Shown here in pieces: positions 1 through 10,702 of a DNA stretch of 64,000 nt (positions are counted from its first letter, which is position 1; every line of letters starts with the position of its first letter). Source of the DNA: Kalmusia sp. IMI 367209 (Eukaryota > Ascomycota > Dothideomycetes > Pleosporales > Didymosphaeriaceae). A program made the position numbers and the translations under genes. The stretch lies in the NCBI GenBank assembly GCA_027946365.1, contig JAPEUQ010000004.1, positions 868,001 to 932,000 of the forward strand, read 5' to 3'. Below the pieces are notes generated by a model. The model saw nothing but the letters and a program-made list of their open reading frames with translations. It did not search any database and was not told where the DNA came from.

Positions 1-679
1 CTTCCGTACCCGAACGGCTTTGTGATAGGGAATTAGCCATTTGTCAGCAAACATTCGAACGAGGCTGGGGTTGAATTCAGACACCAGCACCAACTTAGAT
101 ACGCAATTTCGTTTCCAGCTTGCGTATCAGGACCAATGGCATGGTTTGATTGTCCGTGTTGATTGTCCGCAGTAGAGAAAAAGTGTCTCGCTTAAGCAAG
201 GCAATTCGCGGCGGCCAGTCAGATGAATGATATTAATGATTGTACTTCTCCCGATGGCTTCCCATATGTCTCCATTAGGATCTTGTACGAAGCTGAAACT
301 GGCCTTGTGTACACATCGAAGTGCTTTCGATTCCTAATACTTACTTACAAATATCGGATGGTACAGCTTCCGAGGGGTTCAGGATGCACACTAGGGAGGT
401 ATCACCATGATTAGAGACGTCTTTGATTGGAAATGAAGGATTGGGGAGTCAATTTTTGCGAATTCTGCTCTTCTCGCGAAAGTATGCCCTGAATTGGCTC
501 TCTAGCGATCAGCGCAGGTGGTGTGCCTTAGGCACAAAAAGTATCACCAGCCAGGATAGCAAATTGATATATGCTGGAGTAAACGCACCTCAATCCTACT
601 CATTACTTCCTATTCTCGTCCCAAGAACTGAGCACTCCTTCCCAAAACCACATACGCTATCTCTTCCCACCAATCCACA
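1..679. other. Intergenic, no gene seen
   Basis: Only short spurious reading frames are present. The last 100 bases are C-rich on the plus strand and lead into the start of the flavin reductase gene, so they probably hold its promoter and 5' UTR. No repeat or RNA gene was recognised. Confidence 0.5.
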
Positions 680-1312
680 ATGTCCAAAATCGCCCTCATC
701 ACAGGCAGCACGCGCACACCACGCGCTGGCGACCACGTCGCCACGTGGGTAGACTCGATCCTCAAGACGCGTCCCTCAGACGACCTTCTCATCGAGCCGC
801 TCTCCATCGCCTCCTTCAACCTCCCCGTCTACGACGAGCCCGTCATGCCCGCCCTCGTCCCCGCCGTCAAGCAGTTCACGCACGAGCACTCGAAGCGCTG
901 GTCCGCGGCCATCGCCTCCTTCGCCGGCTATATCTTCGTGATCCCCGAATACAACTACGGGGTCGCGGGCGGCACCAAGAACGCCGTGGACTATCTGAAG
1001 AACGAGTGGCCGGGGAAGCCCGTCGCGATCATCAGCTATGGCGTCCACGGAGGGAACAAGGCGAACGAGCAGCTGGCGGAGAGCCTGGACAAGGTGATGC
1101 AGATGAAGGTCGTGCCGACTAGGGTGCTGTTGCCGTTTGCGGCGGGGAGCGATTTGATGACTGCGGTGAATGAGGGTAAGGTTGGGGACGACACTCTGAA
1201 GGAGTGGGAGGCTAAGGGGAAGAAGGAGGAAGTTCTCAAGGCTGTAGGGGAGATCGCCGAGGTGTTGAAGGCTTTGGAGAAGGTCGACGAGGTTTTAGAG
1301 AAGAAGGAGTAA
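680..1312 (+). CDS. NAD(P)H-dependent FMN reductase family protein
   Basis: Single-exon gene of 210 residues with a flavodoxin-like fold. The first beta strand and phosphate-binding loop read [14 protein letters not shown] (residues 5-18), the usual FMN-phosphate contact of the NADPH-dependent FMN reductase family. The motif [19 protein letters not shown] (about residues 87-105) is the second hallmark, where the family contacts the flavin and forms its dimer. The family transfers electrons from NAD(P)H to FMN or quinones in the cytosol. The start is the ATG at 680, which directly precedes the first beta strand, and no intron is needed. The C-terminal 40 residues are Lys/Glu-rich and probably helical. 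Strong GC-rich third-position codon use supports a real, expressed gene. The exact substrate (free flavin, quinone or azo compound) cannot be read from sequence. Confidence 0.88.
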   Translation: MSKIALITGSTRTPRAGDHVATWVDSILKTRPSDDLLIEPLSIASFNLPVYDEPVMPALVPAVKQFTHEHSKRWSAAIASFAGYIFVIPEYNYGVAGGTKNAVDYLKNEWPGKPVAIISYGVHGGNKANEQLAESLDKVMQMKVVPTRVLLPFAAGSDLMTAVNEGKVGDDTLKEWEAKGKKEEVLKAVGEIAEVLKALEKVDEVLEKKE

Positions 1313-2757
1313 GGGTGGTGTATAGGTTGGCGTTGGATTCATGTGGACATGTGTTCTGGATAGAAGTTATTTAGATGAGCTATGCGTGCGTCCATGAAAC
1401 GAAGATGAATTAAATGTTAGATACATCGAAATTCTTTCTCACAAAATTGACCATTTGTGCAACTAATATGGACTACGTCGAGGAAAAGGATGGTTTACTA
1501 CTCGAAATGCGAGGGATTGGAGGAAATTTAACCGCACAGCCTAGTGCTCCACCTTGCATCACAAGCCTCGAAAGAATATTCGCTATATTGTTATTCTCAA
1601 CACTTACCCTGTGTTCTAGTAGGGTTTTGGATGCGAAGAGGTATCCAAGCATATATTACAAAAAGCAGATAAGACAAAAAGTTGTTAGGTCGCTGGGTGA
1701 ACAATGTAGAATCAATATGGCAGTCAACAATAGAGTATATTGTATTGTAGAAAGTAGACGAATCGCTACTAGACCAAGCCCGCGCAGCAGATCCTTTTCA
1801 TCCCCTAGTCATAAAGTAATGAACTCTTCTTAACCTTGGTACTCTGATTGTAGAGATATGTGGTCCACCTATGCGAAGCGTTGAGTAAGTCATCTGATAT
1901 CAGCCTCCGACCGCCGATTACCGCCCAATACCTCCCAACAGGGCCGTATCGTGACAAAATTTTAGTACCCTGTATTCTACTACTGTTCTCTGCCTTATCT
2001 CAATTTTATTTTGCGCTGCGCACTCACCGAAAAGAAAGGAATCATGTCTTGTTCTATTTGTATTTGGAGGCAGAAAGGATCTTGAAAACATACAACAGCG
2101 GGTATTCGTTAGTATTAACCTACGTAACGCTGCTTAAATGGGGCTGAGCCGACGGGAAGCCTAGCAGTTTCTTTCCGATTGTTGATTAACTCTTCAAAAT
2201 GACTGCTTTCGGTATCATGTGTTCCGTATACATTTCGATGATGTCTCAATATGGTATATTAGGCTTCTCTTTGATATGGCATTTGTAGGGGCCAGCGTCA
2301 GCCACAGCCAGCGCTATGCCTGTCGTGGAATGTTGACCTCAAAGCAGTACGCTGAGCTAACCCGCCACTTACGGGGCGCGTTCAGCGTACAGAGACGTTG
2401 ATCACCAAAATAAATGGTGTGAAGGGTATATAGCAGCGTGTACAGTTAACAATAGCGGCTCCCTAGTGATAAGATCACTTCATGCCGTTTCATACTGCTT
2501 CTTGTGTGAGCTTTGTGCGCGGCGCTAACGCCTCGAAGGGTTAGCGCCGCGCGGGCGCCTTGTCGACGCTCACGATCTAGCTGGTTCATAAATGTACGCT
2601 CGACGTCTACTTACGCGGGGGTGGCACAGTACTTCATATAACACCGCGCGTAGATATACAACCAACAAGCCATCTATCTCTCTTTGAGCATTGCTCACTT
2701 GTCTCTGTCTTGTTGCGTTGCCAGACCATTATCAAGACCTCCCCTACGAACACCCAA
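1313..2757. other. Intergenic, AT-rich, holds one strong hairpin
   Basis: No reading frame here has protein-like composition. The one distinct structure is the hairpin at 2517-2552, listed separately. The last 100 bases precede the hypothetical gene that begins at 2758. Confidence 0.5.
2517..2552. repeat. Perfect 13-bp inverted repeat (hairpin)
   Basis: The arms gcgcggcgctaac (2517-2529) and gttagcgccgcgc (2540-2552) are exact reverse complements around a 10-nt loop. The GC-rich arms stand out from AT-rich flanks. This could be a relic of a small inverted-repeat element or a cruciform-forming site. No coding function is implied. Confidence 0.75.
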
Positions 2758-3640
2758 ATGGCCGCCATCGATCTGAGTCCACGACACTTGCCGTGCCGCA
2801 TCTTTCACGACCACAACATCCCCTGTGTAGTTTGGTTCGAGGATGCTCTTGCATACTACGGCGTCCCAACAGTTGTGTTTGATCTATACATCCTCGTCCC
2901 AGATGCCGAGGCAGCTGCACAGGTGCTTGTCCGAGAGGGCTGGAATCTCATTCCGCAAGAGAAGGGAAAGATTGGAAACGCATACGTTGATTACCCCCCA
3001 GTGTCGTTTAACGCCGCCTTCTCCAGATAGTCACAAAGCGCAACCGCCTACATCGCACTCCCGCACTTCTAACCTGCCACCGCCACCAGATACGTCACCT
3101 CCCGGGCCGACGACTACCGTCCTGCTTCCTGCTGCAGACTGGAACTTCAGTCTTACCGGTGTTGACGCGAATAATACGAAAATCTTGGGGAATACCATCT
3201 TCCCTCCTCTGGCAGGCTTGGTAGACGCACTAATCGATAGCCTTTTGGACTGTCCTATTGAACAAGATATGCTCCGAATGCATCTAGGCGTTCAAATCAA
3301 CTATATTTATGGCCGGTCGCCTGTGCTGAAGGAGAAGGCGTTTGCAGAACAGTTGTTGTATGAGCATCGCCAGTATCATCTCGATGTCGTGTCTGGAATG
3401 GAGCATGGAACTGTGCCGTTCATTCTTCATCAACGCAGTATTCGAGAAGCATTAAGACAAAGGACACATACGCTCCAAGAATGCTCCGCTCCTAACAACA
3501 AAGATTTGTTTAGAGATAGAGAACTGGAGGCAAAAATATTAGCATCGATGCCGAATCCTTTTGTCCACATGGAAGGAAACCGGAAAGATGATGGCTGGGA
3601 AGTTTATGATACTCCAGAGGAAAATGAGGGCAATTTTTAG
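2758..3640 (+). pseudogene. Conserved hypothetical protein, frame broken by one extra C
   Basis: The gene starts at the ATG at 2758 and reads MAAIDLSPRHLPCRIFHDHN, then FEDALAYYGVPTVVFDLYIL and GWNLIPQEKGKIGNAYVDYP. That frame stops at 3028-3030. The following protein, with TPPSPDS, TTVLLPAADWNFSL and MLRMHLGVQINYIYGRSPVL, lies one frame over and runs to the stop at 3638-3640. The switch falls at a run of six C at 2993-2998: five C would give one open frame of about 290 residues passing through DYPQCRLTPP. I recognise the two halves as one fungal hypothetical family, common in Dothideomycetes, with no assigned function. It has some resemblance to nucleotidyltransferase-fold proteins, but I do not assert that. 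Either a young pseudogene or a homopolymer sequencing error is possible; an intron here is unlikely because no good splice pair joins the two frames. Confidence 0.7.
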
Positions 3641-4387
3641 CTTGTTATCGATGTCGTTCTCGTTTTCTAGGTCGGTTACCTAGAAGCACAGAGTAATAAA
3701 TAAAAATAAGATTACACTCTGGCGCGTGGGTACGGCAAGTCATATCCGTCACTCATCCAAAAAAAACTAGATCAAACCTCAACGACTTCGAAAGGTCTTC
3801 GGTTATAACAGGGTCTTTCTTCATCAACGACCTTGGTCAGCCGCTTCCCTAGCGTACTGATGCTGAACGTGCCTAAGCTATCTCCGTGTTATTACTTGCT
3901 GGGAAGCTATAGTTCGTATAGCGTCTGATCGCGCGATCGAGCTCTTGCAACTGATTTTTTAGGGTGATGATTGTCGTTATATTGTCCGAGGGCATGGCCG
4001 GACCTGACTTGTAGACCAGCTATTCAAGGAAAAGCTTTACATCTTCTAGGGCTGGTGGTTGTGGGAATGGTTGGTTTTGGTCAACGACTTTGTCGAAGGA
4101 TTCTTTGAAGAAGCTGCGGATGAATGTAAGGGACGACCTGATTATGATGTAACCTTGCAGCCTCAGTGGGGCTCTACTACATTAGGTAGTAGACGATGTG
4201 GGGAAATAAAATGCCCTACGTCAGATGTGACTTTGATTCATTTAGGTCCTCGAATGTTGTTCCGCACAAAGATATAAAGATAAGATGTCAGCCCTTGTTG
4301 CGCTAAATCCATCATTGCGTTCGCTTCTTCCATCATCTGCTTACAAAACAATTAAAACTAACACGATCCACCCTCCATATCATCAAA
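3641..4387. other. Intergenic, promoter side of the small secreted protein
   Basis: No gene is seen. A TATA-like tataaagataag lies at about 4272-4283, roughly 110 bases before the start codon at 4388, and the intervening leader is pyrimidine-rich. This would be a plausible promoter for the secreted protein that follows. The rest holds nothing recognisable. Confidence 0.4.
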
Positions 4388-5033
4388 ATGTTTACCAAGG
4401 CATTCATAGTCCTCATCGCGGTCGCGGCCGTCTCCGCTGCACCTACCGCTAAGGCCGCACGGGACGATCTTCAACCCTGGAAAATTACACAGCTCTTCAC
4501 ACACTCGCCGTCCGGACGTCCGGGCAACGACCCTCACTCTACTCTCAATGTCACTATTCAGGATCCCAACGCCATACCCGCCACCCAGTCGCTGACCGGC
4601 CAAGCCGTATTCCCTCCCACAAGTGCTAGATGTACCGCGCAATGGCTTTCCAGCGAAGGTGTACCCTGGGGTGTCGAACAGCCATGCACAACAGACGAGA
4701 ACACCACCGACTACTCAACTTGGACCTTCACGGTAAACAAACCTGATGGAGAGGCCGATCCCAGCGCAACAGAGAACTTCAATTTGGAGTTCAAGGTATA
4801 CTCTTCCTGATTCCAGCAGCTCGTTAGTAATGATGTTAATGACTGAGTAGCTCGTTGACAAGGTCACTGTCTCCGGCACAACGGTTGTTAAGAAGTTTGC
4901 TGGCGGAGATGACTTCGAAATTGGCACTAACTTGAGCGGACAATGCGGAGGAAGTGGAGTGTGCAATTGGAGCTTGAGCATTGTGCCGTACGACATCCAG
5001 CAGGCTCAGGAGACAGATGAAGAGACCGCATAA
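4388..5033 (+). CDS. Small secreted protein, Alt a 1-like (AA1-like) domain candidate
   Basis: Two exons, 4388-4795 and 4851-5033, are joined across a 55-nt GT-AG intron in phase 0 and give 196 residues. Residues 1-17 (MFTKAFIVLIAVAAVSA) are a clear signal peptide. The mature chain begins around WKITQLFTHSPSGRPG and contains four cysteines, in SARCTAQW, EQPCTTD and GQCGGSGVCNW. The second exon carries the last two, so the intron must be removed. The order of a WKIT-type strand, an S-G-R-P turn, a C-x-A-x-W pair and a late Cys pair resembles the AA1-like family founded by the Alternaria allergen Alt a 1, whose members are secreted beta-barrels often linked to plant interaction. The family call is by pattern only. 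Without splicing the frame ends early, at 4810. Function is unknown, and an effector role is inference. Confidence 0.75.
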
Positions 5034-6248
5034 GGAAAATCTAAAGATTGTATTCGCGTGTTTGAACATTCGGCGTGCTCTGTCAAATGGCTAAAAAAAA
5101 TCGTGAGCTTCGTTCAAGTACATCGCGATCCTGAAGTGGTTACTTGTATCTCAAATTCTAGTGCTCGCGACATGCTACTGTCTTGTTGGTTCAAGGGTAC
5201 GAGACTCAGCTTAGAGCAGGTAAGTTGCTAGCGTACAAACGGTCTGTGAAAACTACACATGCATACATACATACACATAAAGGGTTCTAGCAACGAAGCA
5301 CAATTCTACATTGTCTTTGCTGACGTCTTCTGACATGGCTGATAGTAGCCTCAAAGGGCAGTAGTGATAGAATATCGAGTAGCCAGCAATGAGGTTGTAG
5401 AGGAGCTCTGTGATATAAAGAGCTACTTAAACCCCACCTTAAACACTTTCAGCAAACTTTATAGCTCCAGTGCTCTTTCAACTAGACATATGTAGGTTGC
5501 ATCGTACATAGTAACTGAAGAACGTGGCGAATCTATACGTCTGTTCAGGCCGATAGAAAGAATGACTAAGATGAAATGAGCACATATATTGAATCTGTTC
5601 CAATAAGGCCAAATCGAGGAGACATATACGTGGCTACATAATTGTAGCTGTGGCTGTAACTATAGTGGTCACAGGTACCTGCTCCTCGGAGACCAAAAGA
5701 CAATCACTTGCTAGTCTTTCATCGTCGAATGTCAGGCCTGAAATACCAGCACTCCGGATCATAGTTCTCCATTGGTTTCACATCAACCCCTGATATGTAT
5801 TCGATGGTCATTGCTATCTGTTTCCTCGGCACCAGTGTCTTCACTCTCATTCCTGCGCAAGCGCTGACTAAGAATGAGTACAATTTTGTAACCTTAATCG
5901 GCATCTGCCCCAATCCAAAGTAATACGAGACTAACTAAACCATAGCGTAATTGTACCCTTTGTAGCAGCAAGTTTTCTTCTCCGCCACACCGGCCCCGGA
6001 TGTCACGGCCTACTAGCTCCGCACGAGTTCTAAAAACACCAGAAAAGATGGTGTATACCAAACCCCAGTATCTGTAAATTGTGGCAATAGGGTCCCTATA
6101 GATCTTGATTGGCTTAGACACGAACTCTGTACGTCATCCGACGCTCCTTTCCTAATTGGGAGTTCAGGCAACAACTCTATGAAAACGGTCTCTGATCCGC
6201 CTAAGCTTGCGACAGAAGCAATCAGCATCGTCCCAGTTAAGATCTGAG
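5034..6248. other. Intergenic, no supported gene
   Basis: The plus strand holds nothing. The minus strand has two short open stretches (5719-5913 and 5894-6121) that overlap in different frames. Neither starts from a convincing ATG and neither shows a recognisable motif. The last bases before 6249 are the leader of the WD40 gene. Confidence 0.45.
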
Positions 6249-8015
6249 ATGCCTTCACGAAAAGTTTTCCTTCGCGAGTACAATTTCCCCTTGCGTCCCG
6301 CAGAAGACTTCACCTTCTACGGCAATCCTGCCTCATATGCGCCTAATCATCCTCAAGAGTGGGGACATGAGAGGGATGGATTCAATTTTCTCGAAGACAT
6401 CACTCGGAAATTCAGCGCGGGAAATGTAAATACGACTGGTCATCCACCACCGGACCAGGCGTATCTCAGCTTCAAGACCGCTACGAGCCCCGATAAGAAG
6501 TTGCTCGCCATTAGCTCAGGCTTTCCCTACGAATGCGTCCTTATCTACGATATCGGTACAAAAGAATTGCGTCAAATCCTCGATGGATGCGGTACACTAG
6601 CTTTCAGACCACCCACAGAAAAAAGTAAAGACGAGGACGAAGCCGCAACGAAGGATGTCGAGCAAAGACCTGCTTACACTCTTATCAGCGACATACCCAC
6701 TGGCGAGGCACGTAAACATTCAGAGAGTCGACTTACGTTATGGGAACTAGATCGGAATGGTCGGCTGCTCGTCGAAGAAGAGCCAATCGATCCCCGCGCC
6801 ATCGCTACAAAGGCTATTGAAGCGATCATACCTGAGCTAGAGTCGGAACACGAATGGTCTCGAGACTTTGTCACTGCTTCCAACCTCCAAGCCGACTTTA
6901 TTACAGCTTTGAACAAGGCGTCTGCCGACCATCGTAGAAGGCACAACGCGGTCATTCAGAACGCAGTACTGTCCGGCTTCCTCACAGCCCCTTTTAGCAG
7001 TGATGGAAAGCTACTTCTCTATGTTAGTCACAATGATACCACCCAACAACGAATGCGCGATCCAGACTTCCTCCCCTGTGTCGTCGTATTCGACGTCGAT
7101 GCAGGACGAGAAGTTCATCGCTTCCGCGGACACACCGATAGCGTTATGTGGGTCGGCTTCAGCCCAGACGATCAACACGTTGCATCTGTATCCTGGGACG
7201 GTACTTTGCGCATGTACTCCATCAAAACCGGCCTCTTGGAATGGTCAGCTGGAGATTCTGGCAGGCAGAGTTGGGTTGGCGCTTTCTCACCAGATTCTAG
7301 ATACATCGTATGGAGTTCCAACTGTGGCAGAGAAATCCGAGTCCACGAAGTCACCGACGGAAGGGTCTTGTCTACTTTCCCAGGTACCATCAATCACTGG
7401 TGTCGATGTTTTGCATGGCATCCCAACAATCAACAACTTGCTCTTTGCGCGGAGAAAAGAGTATATATCTGGCGCCCGTTTGATGGCCATGATGGTATAC
7501 TAGCACAGCACTGGGTAATGGATGATAATGAACGTGCTTTCCGCATGAGTTCAATAGGAAACGTAGGGTGGATGGATGATGGAAGATTGCTTCATCTAAC
7601 AACCTCCGAAGGGACGACCCTAGTCTATGATACGTTGACGAACGCAAAGGAAATTTTCAAGCGTCCGGCCGGCGCAGTGCCTGCCTTCATGAGACCATCA
7701 TTCTATGAGTTGCCCAAGGGTCAAGACAATCAGTCCGGCTATCTCAGCGCCGATGGAGATGGCAAAGTTCGGTACTGGAACAAAAATAGTGCGCCATTGC
7801 TGGATGCACAACACACACAGGGGCTTCCCGTCGCACAATCGTGGTGGGAAAAGCGCGTAGAAAGCCCCAAGAGGCAATCTCCTAAGCCAGAAGAACATGC
7901 TAATATCACTAGTAAAATTGCGAAGCAGGACAATGAGGCGAAGGAAGCTGCTACGTCTGGCAATGGTGAAAGGGAAGCATGGGCGGAGCATGGCGCTGCT
8001 ATCTGGACCGAGTAG
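6249..8015 (+). CDS. WD40-repeat protein
   Basis: Intronless gene of 588 residues starting at the ATG at 6249; the 42 open bases upstream begin with TTG and are not counted. The best-preserved repeat is at about residues 290-330, RFRGHTDSVMWVGFSPDDQH followed by VASVSWDGTLRMYSIKTG, with the usual GH, internal SxDGT and W/Y-x-x-K spacing. Further repeats follow at SWVGAFSPDSRYIVWSS, CRCFAWHPNNQQLALCAEKRVYIWRP and GYLSADGDGKVRYWNK, so a beta-propeller is expected. An acidic segment at about residues 120-140 may be a surface loop. The C-terminal 60 residues are charged and probably disordered. Such proteins act as protein-binding platforms, and no specific orthologue is recognised. It is convergent with the thiolase gene, with about 200 bp between their stops. 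Confidence 0.85.
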   Translation: MPSRKVFLREYNFPLRPAEDFTFYGNPASYAPNHPQEWGHERDGFNFLEDITRKFSAGNVNTTGHPPPDQAYLSFKTATSPDKKLLAISSGFPYECVLIYDIGTKELRQILDGCGTLAFRPPTEKSKDEDEAATKDVEQRPAYTLISDIPTGEARKHSESRLTLWELDRNGRLLVEEEPIDPRAIATKAIEAIIPELESEHEWSRDFVTASNLQADFITALNKASADHRRRHNAVIQNAVLSGFLTAPFSSDGKLLLYVSHNDTTQQRMRDPDFLPCVVVFDVDAGREVHRFRGHTDSVMWVGFSPDDQHVASVSWDGTLRMYSIKTGLLEWSAGDSGRQSWVGAFSPDSRYIVWSSNCGREIRVHEVTDGRVLSTFPGTINHWCRCFAWHPNNQQLALCAEKRVYIWRPFDGHDGILAQHWVMDDNERAFRMSSIGNVGWMDDGRLLHLTTSEGTTLVYDTLTNAKEIFKRPAGAVPAFMRPSFYELPKGQDNQSGYLSADGDGKVRYWNKNSAPLLDAQHTQGLPVAQSWWEKRVESPKRQSPKPEEHANITSKIAKQDNEAKEAATSGNGEREAWAEHGAAIWTE

Positions 8016-8168
8016 AGTGAGGTATTATGGTCGGTACCCTTCATCATACAAAGTATTTATTTCTTCATCTGGAAGTATGTTTAATCAACAGCGACGTTCG
8101 GTAATCAACGTGTAGTCTTAGAGTATCAGGACCTCTTGTAGAATCATAATTGCTATACAACAAACAAC

Positions 8169-8192
8169 AGTGACAGTGACAGTGACAGTGAC
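8169..8192. repeat. Hexamer tandem repeat (agtgac)4
   Basis: Four exact copies of agtgac lie between two convergent genes, within their shared 3' region. A microsatellite prone to length change is the simplest reading. Confidence 0.85.
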
Positions 8193-8220
8193 TACTTTTG
8201 GTAAACGCCGAGATCACTAG

Positions 8221-9689
8221 CTACAAGCGACTGTTGATTTTGTCCAAAGTATCACCAAGAGCATACTCATTTCTTACAATTTTCGATCGCACCTTGTCTC
8301 CGTCCTCTTTGGATACATAGCGCGCTTCCGTTGCGGGATTGTACCTAAATTGACTGTTATTCTTGATGACTTCGTCGCTCGCTTTTGCGTTTTTCTCTCC
8401 GTCGGCCCTTTTATAGATTGTTACCACGACTGCACCTCCCAGTCCAAGGTTATGTTGAAGTGCAACATGTGTGCCTTCTACCAATCGATTGTTTGCCCAG
8501 CCTCGAAGCTGCCATGTTAACTCTGCACACTGAGCAAGCCCTGTAGCACCAAGTGGGTGCCCCTTGCTGATGAGACCACCAGATGGGTTGATAATCGGAC
8601 CTTTGCCACCGTACGTAATGTCGCCAGCACGAACCATATGATGCGCCTTTCCAGGCTCGCTGAAGCCAAGTCCTTCCAGAAGGATGAGCTCGTTGGCTGA
8701 GAAGCAGTCGTGAAGTTCACACACTTGGATGTCTTTAGGCGAGACACCTGCTTCTTTGAATGCTGCCTGCGCGGCACGACGGGTCATATCGTATCCTACG
8801 AGATCCATAGACGACTTGGAGTAAAGTTGAGGAGAATCGGTAAGCAACGCCTGGCCTGCCATAAGGATTGCTTGCGATTTCAAATGCGGCCTCGCATCCA
8901 AGAACTTCTCTGATACAATAACCGCAGCCCCCGCGCCGTCCGACGTAGGCGAACACTGCAACTTTGTCAACGGCCAGTGGATCATAGGTGCCTTTTCAAT
9001 CTGCTCCAAGGTATATACATCCCTGAACTGCGCATATGGGTTTCGTTGGCTATGCTCGTGACTAATCCTCGCAATCTCAGCAAAATCACGAGCTTCCGCG
9101 CCGTACTTTTCCATGTACTCCTTTCCAGCGTTGGCAAAGTATTGGGCGTTAGGAGGGGTTTTGTCGACACCACGGGTATCGGCCATCATGCGCATCGAGA
9201 GACCCATTGGGGAAGGACGATCACTCCACACGGATTTGATACTGCCGGGTTGCATCTGCTCAAAGCCGATGACGAGCGCACAGTCCACTGCGCCGTTTTT
9301 AACTAATGTCCTCGCAAGGTGTAGGCCCGTTGAACCCGTGGCGCAAGCATTATTTGTGTTGTAGATAGGAATACTAGGACAATGTCAGCAAGCATTGTGT
9401 CTTTTCGCCTTAGCCAAATCTAATATAGGTTTGAACTAAAGCCCCACAGGACGGAAGCGTACGAGCTCATTCCGAATTGATAGAAGACTCTCTGTCCAGA
9501 CGTTGTGTCCCCGTAGCAATAGCACGCGATGCCCGTTTCGACATCGTCGTAGTTGATTTGCGCGTCTAGCATCGCCTTCACACCTGCCTCATATCCCATC
9601 TCAGGATAGGCCCGCTGCCCTCTTGGCTTGATGAATTTGGTAAGGCCGACGCCTAGTACGTATGCTGGAACGTTATTCTTTTGAGCCAT
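8221..9689 (-). CDS. SCP-x-type thiolase (peroxisomal acetyl-CoA acyltransferase)
   Basis: Two exons (9689-9463 and 9373-8221) are joined across an 89-nt intron and give 459 residues. The start is the ATG at 9689; a TTG 18 bases upstream is in frame but not used. The acylated cysteine sits in NNACATGS at about residue 86, just after the splice junction. ELHDCFSANE and the C-terminal SKGHPLGATG supply the other catalytic loops of the sterol-carrier-protein thiolase subfamily. The protein ends in Ser-Arg-Leu, a type 1 peroxisomal targeting signal. The family cleaves 3-ketoacyl-CoA in peroxisomal beta-oxidation, often of branched chains. No SCP2 sterol-carrier domain follows the thiolase domain; only about 55 charged residues precede SRL. 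The intron is required, since reading through it gives a stop before the active-site cysteine. Confidence 0.92.
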
Positions 9690-10702
9690 CTTGGTTGCTA
9701 CTGACAATATATCGAACGCTATCAGAGTGAAAAGTTGATCCAGAGAATGAATGCTGCCGATAGGAGTAAGCAGGCACCGCCAGCCGAGGTTCAGTCTAAT
9801 CTGGGAATTACCCCACTTTCACCTCCTCACGTTTTCGACTTCGTAGACTCTTCTATACTGCCGCCCATTTGATCACGATATCGTGCATGGATCTGATATC
9901 TGGTTCATACAATACTATCGTATCATCCATAAGCAGCGCTATTTCATCGTCTAGGTCTAATTCGTTAATGCGCCCCTTCCCGAAAACTATGGATGCAGTA
10001 ATAGACTTGGAGGGTAATAACACTTGAGGTTCGATACGAAACAAGGTGTGGAGCGGTCTTTCAAAACCACATCCCTTCCGTTCAGCTGCGATCAGTCGAA
10101 ACAGATCTCGCCAATGGATGACGTCTTCAAAGCGCCGGTGCTTCACCATTAACCTCTTGACATGCGAGCATATCAAACACCAAAGTCGTCCGACACGGCG
10201 CGTGCGGAACTTTTATGCGTTCGTTCTAGCCTCGGGAGGTTTCGAAACATGCTATCGCTTGGAAACGCCAGAAACGAGCTAACCACCCAGATATGGATAG
10301 GTGCACACCGGTACATCGTCGGCTATCCAGTCTCGCCCCGTCACTTAATCAATTCCACACGGGAAGTATCCACATTCATCGGACCTCATTTCTGTCAACT
10401 GTCCCCAAACCACGATGCTGGACCGTTTCGCGCCAGGTCGGCGGGTCCGGTGGCACGCTACACCTGTCCAATGTCAGCAGCATCCATGAGAACATGTCTG
10501 GCTGGAAAATTTCGAGATTGCGAAGACCCACGCGGCTAACGTATCACACAAGACTACATAATGGATGCCGACTGCTCAAGATAGTTGCCTACCAGTTACT
10601 TGCAGCTTCCTTTCATTCTTTGAACCCTTGTTCCTTTCTTGCCTTGACGGCATTTTCATTCTTTTTGGCCGTGCCGCACATTCATTCATATTCCAGGGCA
10701 CG
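9690..10702. other. Divergent spacer between thiolase and cellobiose dehydrogenase
   Basis: The spacer is shared by two outward-facing genes. Apart from a weak minus-strand reading frame listed separately (9853-10149), I see no gene. The 100 bases before 10703 are strongly pyrimidine-rich (repeated ttctt and ctttc blocks), typical of fungal promoter and leader regions. Confidence 0.45.
9853..10149 (-). CDS. Possible short hypothetical protein or remnant
   Basis: An ATG at 10149 opens 98 residues beginning MVKHRRFEDVIHWRDLFRLI and ending DIVIKWAAV. The composition is protein-like, with alternating charged and aliphatic segments (FRIEPQVLLP, DLDDEIALLMDDTIVLY). No signal peptide, membrane segment or known motif is visible. 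The frame stays open upstream of the ATG only as far as 10176. It could be the last exon of a decayed gene or a chance frame in the divergent promoter. It is unrecognised and kept at low confidence. Confidence 0.25.
   Translation of the reverse strand: MVKHRRFEDVIHWRDLFRLIAAERKGCGFERPLHTLFRIEPQVLLPSKSITASIVFGKGRINELDLDDEIALLMDDTIVLYEPDIRSMHDIVIKWAAV

Noticed and set aside
5719..6121. Two overlapping minus-strand frames that could be joined as exons
   Set aside because: The best splice pairs give an immediate stop, neither part has a recognisable motif, and the starts are weak.
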